Below, piece after piece: positions 12,601-20,661 of a stretch of DNA of 64,000 nt. The notes below the pieces were generated by a model that was not told the origin of the DNA, did not search any database, and saw nothing but the letters and a program-made list of their open reading frames with translations. Each line of letters opens with the position of its first letter. Position 1 is the stretch's first letter. Where the stretch lies: contig VZRS01000311.1 of assembly GCA_013398055.1 (NCBI GenBank), positions 76,015-140,014 on the forward strand, read 5' to 3'. The stretch is from Ifrita kowaldi (lineage: Eukaryota > Chordata > Aves > Passeriformes > Cinclosomatidae). The translations under genes were made by a program, and so were the position numbers.

Positions 12601-15600
12601 TTCTGTGCAAAGAGAGTTTTTCTGCAATCTGCCGTGTAGGGTGCTCATGTAGTCAGTGACCACAGCTGAGCTCAGAGGAGAAATGGTAACTCCTTAAATC
12701 ATTGCTATTCTGCAAGCAAACATCTGGTTATGCTCACAGGAGTTGAGAATGTGCCCGTTGGATCAGGGCCAGTGAGGATTTAAACTGTACATGCTGAACA
12801 AGCTTAGTCATGAAAGAAGCACTAAGCTCTAGACACTTCTTCAGAATAAAAAATTTTGCCAGCAGTTTTTTTATTGTTTGTTTTCTAAGACCATGCAGTT
12901 GGGCTGAGGTCCATGTATTCTGTCAAGTCATTTTATGAATCTTTGCCCCTGTGTTTGGGTCAGCTGTTGAAAGTGCCTTAGGAAAAAAAATCTGAATGCT
13001 GTGTGCATCAGTCTGGATTTTTCACATTAAGTCAATTTCTCTGAGAGATGAGTAATTCTTCTAAGCTGAGATAGATGATGCTGGACTCTAAATCAAGGCT
13101 AACAACATTCAGTTAAATTGAATTACTGTGATCACATTATGCTGAAAATTAACTTTGAGTATGCAAATTCAATACTCAACCCCCTTAAAGTTTCCCCTGT
13201 GTGATTAGAATACAAAAATGCATGCAGAATCTTCAGACAGTATAGTCTCCTGTATATTCATATTTAATCCTCTGATATTTAAGTTCCTTTCCATTTTATA
13301 AAAATGTTAAGCAAACTGAAATTCTTTAGCATGTTTTAGTCTTTAAGTGAAAATATTGGCATATGTGTAGAAAAAAAAATAAGGAAGAAAGAAAAAAACC
13401 TGATCTTTATGTCAGTATTCCTATATTTATTAAACTAAGAAGTCATCAGTGCACTCTGTCACAGGGCAGAAAGCTCCAGAAGCAGAGGTCTGAAGGGAGG
13501 TTCAAGCTTACAGGTGTGCACAGGAGCCATGATCTCATGTGGCTTTTCTTTTCAGTGCTACTCCAAAGATAATCTCTAAAGTAAGAGATGATCATCAAGG
13601 ACCTGATGACAAAAGGCACCTGCCTTTAGTACCCTTGAATGATTTGGAGCCTATCACCAATGTCCAGATCTGGTTAGCTGATGGGGAAAGGATAATTCAG
13701 AAATTCAATGTTTCTCACAGGTAAGATCTATTTTACCACTGTCATACGTATTTGCATCTGAACTATTTTTCTTAATGCCTGTACACTTAAGTCTCTAATT
13801 TCCTCAGTTCACTTAGCATTGGACTGCTCTTCAGTTGTATCTGGAAAACCTTTGAAATTCTGAGAAATCTTTTAGCTGACAAGAGAGGAACATAAGAGGA
13901 ATGTGAACTGATGTTAAAAGTCATCTCATAACTGAGGAAAGGAAAATCTGAGGAAACTGCAGGAGTTCTTTGTAGGTCAGTGAAAGTTAAGGTGTACATA
14001 TTGCTCATTACTAGAGGAAATAGCTTTTAACATGATAGATCTCTCACAAAACAACTACATCTGGAACAAATGGCTTAGTATAAAGCCTGCTGGTCATTGG
14101 GCATAGACAGCACCACAGGTGGGAGCTGAAGAAAGGGACTTAGAGTTGAGCCGGAGAAACCTCTGGGGAGGGCTGCAGTTGGTGCACTGGGCAGGGAGGT
14201 TCATCCCCTGCATGTCAACATGGACAGAATAGAATGCACAGTGTGTTTAATTCTTAATTAATAAAATTTCTGGCTCCCAAAGAGGCTTAGAAATGAGGAT
14301 AATGTCAGAAGGTGTCAGCACAGTGCATGTATGCAGGAGCTTTGAGAAAGTGGGATTAACACTTTAAATTGTAGAGCTACTGTCTTTAGAGACCTTTCTC
14401 AAATCCGAATTTGAGAAATTACTCCAGTTCTATACAGTCATGTCATGTGGAAAGGATATGTTGCCTGTGCTTCTCTGTGAAGCAATTTACAGGTATCACA
14501 GATTTAATGCAACCCAGGCTGCTGTCAAGATAAACTGTGTGTATCTGTGGCTGATCAGAAGGAAAGCTCAGCTGTTGAAGGTTAATGACTGTAGCTTTTT
14601 CTTTGACTTGTACTAATTTATTACTGTTAGTGGCCTGAGATATGAACTGAAACACTGTTACGATGTACTGTTGAAGGGTAAATTGCTATTTTAATTATAA
14701 GTACTTCATTGAAGGGCTTAATATCTAAATTATTCCAGGTCCCACACATCTAAGTATATTTACAAGCGTTTTGTCTTCACAGTATATAGCAGTTTGAACA
14801 GCTTCTAAGTGCTTTTGAGAAGAAAAAAACATCTGAGATAAGCAGAACAACAGCTTTACTGGTGTAATGCTCTTTTCGAAGTAGTGTGCAATAAATATTC
14901 CATCATAGCATAGCCCCTTGCCACAAGACCAGCACGTTTGTGCTGTACACAGGATTTGTGTATGGCCTGGTAAGAACCAGAGGGAAATCCTTTTAGAGTA
15001 CATATTCTTAAGCATGATGATTACATACACAGCACTCCTTTCAGCACAGTAAACAGTCAGCTATTGGTTAACTAACATATAGGTTAATAACATGTAGCAC
15101 ATATGTTGCAGTGTCTGGGTAAATTGATTACTTTTAGCTTTTTGCAGCTAGATTGTGTAGGTGCCACAGTAACTGCTGCCAAAGATATGGTTGATTACTG
15201 ATGAAAGATGGGAGCAGAAGCATTGTAGTGTTGCAGTGTGGGGAATTGAGACATGGGAGTTTAGCAACTAGGAGAGCAGAGTTGTAGGAATAGCACACAG
15301 AGCTGTGTCCTGGATCGAGTTGTGTCCCCTCTTGAGCACTTGCTAGGTTAGTGTGACCCTGGAGCATCAGGTATGGAGCCTGGAAAAGAACTTTTTCACC
15401 GTGAAGCAGGGAGCTGGTGGCTAAATGCCTGATTTGCTCTTGGAATCCAATCAACTTTGATATAATGCATGTGTAGACACCTGTAAATGTCCAACCAAAA
15501 ATTTAGTCCTGTTTGAGGATTTTCAAGTTCTTGGCTTGTAAGACAAAACAGTGTCTTTGTATTGAGGTCTAAGTGCACGGGAATTAGTTTTTATTTTGCT

Positions 15601-16791
15601 GGCTCTGTCTGTCTTGGTGAGTGGGGCTAAGGCATGGACACTTGGGCATTTGTGCTGCTAAACTGTTGGGATGGCATTGCCCCGAGCCAGCCAGCACTTC
15701 CTCAGTCAATACCTAGCCATGGTTCAGACGTTAGCTCAGGTCCTGGGCCATTCCCAGGAGACAGTAAACCTCATGGGGGACCCTGTACATGAGGAAGGAT
15801 GACTTTAGGCATTTACCAGCAGCCAGTCTGCCAGTTGGCCTCTGGACCAAAGAATGGACATTGTCACTGTGTTAATTTTACTCATACAGATGTATCTTTT
15901 CATCTTCATTTTCTAATTAAATTGGTTGATCCTGATTCTTGCACAGCACAACCTCTGTCTTGCTCACTTGCTGCAAGGTTCTTCACAGACAGCTTGAATC
16001 TGTAATGAAGTCACCGTGCCTTTGCTTTGAGAGGATGGGAATGTATTTAGACCTAGTTAATGTATCAGCTGTCCAAATAATTTTTTCAAACCCTTTTTCT
16101 TTATTTTTATTATGGTTCTGCTACATGAACCACACCCTGGAGGCATCTTTATTCTAGGTCTTGGCTACAGAGCCCTCTGGTAAGAGCTCCACCAGCTGGT
16201 TAGGAAATGGTAGGTTTGTGTAACTACCATTTGAGCCACAGTGGTGCATTTGAGTGCTCAGAATGAGACACTCATCCCTGTCCCCTTGGGAGTACTCTCA
16301 GAGTATGGAGATCTTGGTCCTTGCCTCCCAAGTGGATCAGGCATTTCAGGATACCACCTCATCTATATTGCTGCAGTTCTCTGCTGTCAGGCATTCCATG
16401 AAGTGGTTTCATTCCTATCCCAGGCAGCTGTGTGTGTTATGCACATGTGTGGGGATTGCAGTGCCAGAACTCTAATGCTGAGTTTTCTTACTTTCTTCTC
16501 AGAATCAGCCATGTCAGAGACTTCATAACAAAGTATCAAGGATCTGAGGGAAGTGTTCCCTTCACACTGACGACCTCCCTGCCCTTTCGAGAGCTGCAGG
16601 ACGAGACACTCACACTCGAGGAGGCAAAGTTGCAAAATGCTGTTGTTGTTCAAAGACTTCGGAAGACAACGGAACCTTTCAGGCTGTTAGTGATAAAAGC
16701 ACCTGAAAATGACTACAAAACTGCTGCTACACCTAATGGACAGCTCAAGAATGAGCAAAAAACTGCTATCAATAGTACAAGATCAAATTAG
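3567..16791 (+). CDS. UBXN2A: UBXN2A, UBX domain-containing protein 2A (whole coding span, 6 coding exons)
   Basis: Cofactor of the p97/VCP AAA+ ATPase that acts in ubiquitin-dependent protein handling in the cytosol and at ER/Golgi membranes; mammalian UBXN2A is also linked to nicotinic receptor trafficking and mortalin. The coding parts are 3567-3607, 5019-5154, 6943-7052, 8630-8770, 13556-13720 and 16503-16791. All have GT-AG boundaries and join without a frame break into 882 nt, or 293 codons plus TAG. A SEP domain spans about residues 60-124 (VDVIIKLWKNGFTVND onward) and a UBX domain about 175-253 (NVQIWLADGERIIQKFN onward). The start MKDMDNIKTVKKEW closely matches mammalian UBXN2A. The protein is about 34 residues longer than human (259 aa from memory) because the C-terminus continues past the UBX domain. 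Its CpG promoter suggests broad expression. UBXN2B is excluded by the N-terminus and linker. Confidence 0.96.
3608..5018 (+). other. UBXN2A: UBXN2A intron
   Basis: AT-rich intron of 1.4 kb. No repeat or gene recognised. Confidence 0.85.
5019..5154 (+). CDS. UBXN2A: UBXN2A coding exon 2
   Basis: Acceptor TTCTGCAG ends at 5018 and donor GTAGGC starts at 5155. It encodes the end of Trp14 and residues 15-59, including the conserved acidic stretch DYFVDNLFEEAQKV. It ends in phase 0. The open frame runs on into the intron to a stop near 5259, but the donor and the next exon's homology fix the end at 5154. Confidence 0.95.
5155..6942 (+). other. UBXN2A: UBXN2A intron
   Basis: Intron of 1.8 kb. It holds an A/C homopolymer patch at 6057-6096 and otherwise nothing I recognise. 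Confidence 0.85.
6057..6096. repeat. Low-complexity A/C tract
   Basis: A run of about 14 A, then CAACA, A7, C7 and A6. Simple low-complexity sequence inside an intron. It could be the eroded tail of a retroposed sequence, but no body or target-site duplication is evident. Confidence 0.7.
6943..7052 (+). CDS. UBXN2A: UBXN2A coding exon 3 (SEP domain, first half)
   Basis: Acceptor CTCTGTAG ends at 6942 and donor GTAAGC starts at 7053. It encodes residues 60-95 plus two bases of Gly96. The sequence VDVIIKLWKNGFTVND and the following SYADVANQQFLESIKKG are the SEP-domain start, very close to mammalian UBXN2A. Ends in phase 2. Confidence 0.96.
7053..8629 (+). other. UBXN2A: UBXN2A intron with T22 tract at its 3' end
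   Basis: Intron of 1.6 kb with no recognised repeat or gene. Its last 25 bases are a T homopolymer followed by AAG, which serves as the polypyrimidine tract of the exon 4 acceptor. Confidence 0.85.
8605..8626 (+). repeat. UBXN2A: T22 homopolymer forming the exon 4 polypyrimidine tract
   Basis: Twenty-two consecutive T run to within three bases of the UBXN2A exon 4 acceptor (AAG at 8627-8629). Such tracts change length readily. Confidence 0.85.
8630..8770 (+). CDS. UBXN2A: UBXN2A coding exon 4 (SEP domain, second half)
   Basis: Encodes the last base of Gly96, residues 97-142 and two bases of Ser143. ELPFELRKVFDKEEIEVKVE completes the SEP domain, followed by KPMFHPFSGHGYRLG, which resembles the F-x-G-x-G-x-x-L patch that follows SEP domains in the p47/UBXN2 family. 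Donor GTGAGT starts at 8771. Confidence 0.96.
8831..9250 (-). mobile_element. CR1 LINE 3' fragment, antisense
   Basis: Reads as the reverse complement of a CR1 3' end. It has the GGTTGGAAGTGATCTCTGGA block, then TCCTGCTCAAAATAGGGTCA, GGTCTTGAAATCCTGCAAGAG, TTCAGTGCT and TTTTTTCCTTAT blocks, and a diverged CGGCTGAACAAGCTGCTCTC segment. It is diverged and 5'-truncated. The far boundary is approximate. Confidence 0.8.
12421..12452. repeat. AT-rich near-palindromic patch
   Basis: Interleaved AATTAATTAA and ATAATAATAA units, self-complementary over most of their length. Simple sequence in an intron. Confidence 0.5.
13556..13720 (+). CDS. UBXN2A: UBXN2A coding exon 5 (linker and start of UBX domain)
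   Basis: Acceptor TTTTCAG ends at 13555 and donor GTAAGA starts at 13721. It completes Ser143, then encodes residues 144-197 and two bases of Arg198. ATPKIISK begins the linker, and LEPITNVQIWLADGERIIQK opens the ubiquitin-like UBX fold. The FNVSHR end carries the Arg typical of UBX strand 2. Confidence 0.96.
13721..16502 (+). other. UBXN2A: UBXN2A last intron
   Basis: Intron of 2.8 kb. No repeat or gene recognised. Confidence 0.8.
16503..16791 (+). CDS. UBXN2A: UBXN2A coding exon 6 (UBX domain end, C-terminal tail, stop)
   Basis: Acceptor TTCTTCTCAG ends at 16502. It completes Arg198 and encodes residues 199-293. ISHVRDFITKYQGSEGS and DETLTLEEAKLQNAVVVQRL finish the UBX domain. The p97-contact loop reads SLPFREL rather than a canonical Phe-Pro-Arg turn, though the human protein is also non-canonical here (ALPVLRL from memory). 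After KTTEPFRLL the frame continues for about 35 polar residues (PENDYKTAATPNGQ onward) to TAG at 16789. This tail is absent from human UBXN2A. Confidence 0.95.
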
Positions 16792-18350
16792 CTTTTAACT
16801 GACCAAAAACTATCTGCAGGGTGAACTAGACAAAACCAAAAATGTAACCAGCAATATGTGGATGGCCTCACATCCTCATGCACTGTGCTCTTAGAGAGCA
16901 GAATGGGTGCTGTGCTGTTGTCTGCTATAATAGAGGTATTTTCAGCTAAACTGGGTGGTCAGAGCCTGGCTGTATAATGTAGCAGAGGTAACTGTACAGC
17001 AGACCATCCTTAGAATTTCCTTAGGTAAAAAGCTTCTTAGTTATTTAATAGGTGGGTCTAGGTGGAACAGTTCTCTGAGACTTAACTACTGATAGCACCT
17101 TTTAAGGAAAAATAGTATTTATTTTTGCACTTTGGACTAAAGTGAAACATTTCACTTACATTATAGTGTAAACTGCTGCAGTTTGCATTCTTCTCACAGT
17201 AACTCTTAGACAACCAGTACTGTAGGCAAGCTCACATTTGAACTCTAACTTGAAAATCTTCATGATGTAACTTTTATCACAAGATCTGCAGTGTAATAAT
17301 GTTCTGTCAAGTCTTCACATGGTGGTAGGTGCAAGTGTGAGAAGATACAAAAGAGGTAGTCTGGTGCATACTGCATATGAAGTGCCTCAAAGTAAGCTCT
17401 GAAGGAATTGTTCTTACCAATGGTTGAAGTGGTTTCTGCTTCTTTTGGGCTGCTACAAGTGTCTTGCAGATCAGGTGATGTTAAACTACCTAGCTCATTA
17501 GCATAGGGACCCACTTGTAGCTTTGTCACACAGAAACTAAAGCTTTTTTGGCTATCACCATGCAGGAATGTTTAGAGGGACACAGTTGTTTTGTACTGTT
17601 TATCTGCCTCTGTCTGAACTGCCCAGCTGATTGAGACATGAATTGCATGTGGTCAAGTTTCAAAGATGTTGAAAATCCTTACTTGAAAACTGAAGTTTTT
17701 CTTTCCACTTTGCCCCATTTCCATCCAGATCTTTTATTTTGCTATTCATGTACTCAAGGCATAAAGTTTTTAGCCAACTATTCCATGTTTTGCTAAAAGA
17801 GAAAACAACATAAAAACTAAATATTTTGTACTGTGCTTACTAAGCATGTGGGATTGTGAATGGAACTAAAATACCTGGGTAAGACATATCCCAGGACCTT
17901 CAGTGGGTCCTGACTCCTCTGTGCTACCTGTGCCAAAGGATTGGTTGTTGGGGTTGTACTTCTTTTGTGTAGTTAAGTGAAAGAGGGGTTTGGGTTTTCC
18001 TGGTTTTGTTCTAAATAGAAAATTACTTCATTGGAGTGACTTATATTCTAAAAAGTAGTGAGACATCAAACTAGGGATGCACTCTCCTTCATTCCCAGGA
18101 GTATAAAACTGATTTGCTTCAGCATCTCTCATGGTGTGTTTGAAGTGAAAGTCAGCTGGGCAAATATCTATTCAGTGTCCTCAGAAAGCAAATCTCTGAA
18201 AACTATGCCTTCATACACTTTCCAGTGCTATAAACTTCCTGTGCTACTGTGTCATTCCAGTTTATGTAGCAAGTGGTACAATTAAATTTTCTTTGCTCTT
18301 GCATTGACTCCTATATGAAAAACAAAAATAAATGTGCAGACAAATCCACT
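16792..18350 (+). other. UBXN2A: Probable UBXN2A 3'UTR
   Basis: AT-rich sequence without long ORFs directly downstream of the stop. Candidate poly(A) signals are ATTAAA at about 18281 and AATAAA at 18327-18332. The true end cannot be fixed from sequence alone. Confidence 0.5.
18327..18332 (+). promoter_or_regulatory. UBXN2A: Candidate UBXN2A poly(A) signal
   Basis: Canonical AATAAA about 1.5 kb after the UBXN2A stop, with an ATTAAA about 45 bp upstream. I noticed no earlier canonical hexamer in the UTR. Confidence 0.45.
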
Positions 18351-19910
18351 AGTAAAATTGAAAAGACAAAGCACCTACAGACACAGCTCCAAATCTCAGT
18401 TCCCAGAGCTTCCTAAACAGGGCATTTTATTAATCAGTGTTTTCGAATTTGTCTTAATGTACAACAGTATTAGAAAATCACATGTGCTTGATTGTGAGCT
18501 CGGTTGCACTATCTAAAAGGTGCATGAAATGTCAAAGTAACAGTGTACTACTATTCATGCATTTGCAGCACAGAAATTTGAAGAAATAATGAGTGTAAGA
18601 TTGGAATTGAAGAGGGGAGTGTAAAATTTTGAAGTGGGTAAATCCATTTTGCTTGCTATCCTTTGGAAGGAGCAGTATTTTGTATTTCAACGTTGATTCA
18701 TGTCCACTACCAGCGTTTTAAGAGATTGGATAGTTTGGTGCTTTACTAAAACCAGCTGTGTCTGTCTGCAGCTTTGGTGTACTTGAGTGTGCATTTGCAG
18801 TTTGAAAGTGTCATTATCTTAATTACAAAATGAGAGAAAATCTTTGGAAAGTCTGAAGTGATGCTGGCTGCATTAATCCCATGCTAGACCAGAAAGTGCC
18901 TTTAAAAAAAGGCAACGAACTGTGATTGAGTAACTTATTTCCTAATTTGGAGAAAATCTTCGGAATGAATAGAGGACTCTGCTAAATCTAATTGGTTTTG
19001 GTCAAGTTTGTAAAGTCTGATTAGTTACCCCTAGTGTCTGGACAGCCTAATCTCTTGCTCAGTGCTATAGACAGCAATTGTGCATTGCTCAAGCAACAGC
19101 AAAACTGGCTTGATCAGTGCTAAGAGTTTGTGAAACGCACAAATACTATTGGTACTTCACAAGCCTTTGCTATTTTGAGTAAACCCTGTGACTTAAGATA
19201 TTCTACAGCAACATCAAAATAGCCAAGAAAAGAACAACAAAAGGAAATGTTTTCTGTAGGTTCTCCCTTTGTGAAGAAACATGCAAATCCAGGTAAAAAA
19301 GACTGATTGTGTTAGGAGGACAGTGTGTAAAGAGAAAACAAAGAACCTAAATGTTGAATTTGAATGTTAGATGCATAATCTTGGATTAGCCTGATACTGG
19401 GCAATCCATTTCAGTTTTGAAGCTCACCTGGCATCAGCCTCTAGAGACCCCCATTGGAGCCCAAAAGCTTCAGAGCGTTTTCAACAAGGTTTATTAAGGC
19501 CATGCTCTCAGTTAAAGGTCTGGTTTTTAGAAAATTCTTTAATGCCTCGTTTTTTCAGAATTTTGCAAATTTGCTCTAATTATTCTTACCAAACGAGATT
19601 TGAATGTCAGTATGTCATGGCATGGTTTGCAGTGGCTGCCCAGTACCCACCAGGTGCCCCTGTCCGTAGCAGAGCTCTTCGAATCAGTCACGCCAAAAAG
19701 CCCTGGGCATAGAGATTGATTAGTAGTCATCATCTCCCCAAGACTTGCAGGTCACAAGTCCTCCTGTTGGCTTTGTTAAACGCTCTTCTCTCAGGCTGTC
19801 TCACTGTTGAAAGGATTCAGACTTCAAAATGCGATTTGTATTTCTTTCCTCTAATGCTGAGCATGCTTGCAAGAGCACTTTCCCAGGGGCAGGGTGGTGG
19901 TGAACCCATG

Positions 19911-19923
19911 TATCCTAGATAAG
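19911..19923. promoter_or_regulatory. Inverted GATA-motif pair upstream of MFSD2B
   Basis: TATCCTAGATAAG contains TATC and GATA in opposite orientation separated by three bases. The right half is a strong AGATAAG. It sits about 700 bp upstream of the MFSD2B start codon. MFSD2B is an erythroid and megakaryocytic gene in mammals, so a GATA factor site would make sense. This is a motif match only. Confidence 0.35.
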
Positions 19924-19943
19924 CGTGTTGGCTCGGAGGCAGC

Positions 19944-20140
19944 AGAATCACAGAATCAATGAGGTTGGAAAAGACCTCTGAGATCATGGAGTCCAACCTA
20001 TGACCCAACACCACCTTGTCAACCAGACCATGGCACTGAGTGCCACATCCACGCCTTCGCTGCCATCCTCCAGGGCCGATGTCCCCACCGCCTCCCTGGG
20101 CAGCCCCTTACCATATCTAACCACCCTCATGGAAGAATCA
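19944..20140 (-). mobile_element. CR1 LINE 3' fragment, antisense, promoter-proximal
   Basis: Begins AGAATCACAGAATCAATGAG and continues GGTTGGAAAAGACCTCTGAG, ATCATGGAGTCCAACC, then GACCATGGCACTGAGTGCCA and CTCCCTGGGCAGCC. This is the reverse complement of a typical avian CR1 3' end. It lies about 480 bp upstream of the MFSD2B ATG, next to the CpG island. Confidence 0.88.
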
Positions 20141-20422
20141 GCAGCTGCTCTCCCCGCAGCGCGTCCCGGCTCAAGGGCGGCTGGTGTGTGATCTCCGTCC
20201 TGCTGACAGTGATGCTGTTCGGCGTGGTTCTACATCCCTGTACCTCGGGAAACCGCGCATCTCTTCAAAGAGGCAGAGCTGGCGTTTTGGGGCTGTGGAT
20301 GAGAACAGCCCCAGCCCCCTCCACCTCCGTGCCCCGTCCTTGAGCCCCGCACCCTGCGGAGCTGTAGCCGCCCGGCGCTGCCCCGCTCCTCTCCCCGCGG
20401 CGGTGCCGGGGAGGGACGGAGG

Positions 20423-20431
20423 NNNNNNNNN
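20423..20431. other. Assembly gap (9 N)
   Basis: Nine undetermined bases inside extremely GC-rich promoter sequence. The real missing length may differ. Confidence 0.99.
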
Positions 20432-20619
20432 GCGCGGGGTGTGGGGGCTCGGCGGGGCGGGGATCCCCCGTCCCGGGACGGGAGGGCAGCGCCGGCGCCT
20501 TCGCCCCTCCAGGGCGCTGGGAGAGGGCAGCGAGGACACCGCCCGCTCTCCCTCGGCTCCGCTCCGCCGCCCCGCCCCGGGCGCGCAGGTGTCGGACGGG
20601 GTGGGATGTTCGCCGTGCC

Positions 20620-20661
20620 ATGGCAGGGGCTGCGAGGGACACCCCGGCGGGCGAGCAGGAG
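20620..20661 (+). CDS. MFSD2B: MFSD2B coding exon 1 (14-codon start exon)
   Basis: ATG at 20620 lies in a strong Kozak context (GTGCCATGG). It encodes MAGAARDTPAGEQE and then meets a donor GTAGGG at 20662 in phase 0, as required by exon 2. The open frame continues to about 21252 through GC-rich intron, but that extension has no MFS character. The upstream ATG at 20607 is in another frame. No transcript evidence is available, hence moderate confidence. Confidence 0.75.

Larger units (their letters stand above)
8771..13555 (+). other. UBXN2A: UBXN2A intron with antisense CR1
   Basis: Largest UBXN2A coding-region intron (4.8 kb). A minus-strand CR1 begins about 60 bp after the exon 4 donor. An AT-rich patch of TAAT/TTAA units lies at 12421-12452. 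Nothing else recognised. Confidence 0.8.
18351..20159. other. Intergenic region between UBXN2A and MFSD2B
   Basis: AT-rich DNA without recognised genes. Near its 3' end are an inverted pair of GATA motifs (19911-19923) and an antisense CR1 fragment (19944-20140) that abuts the MFSD2B CpG island. Confidence 0.7.
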
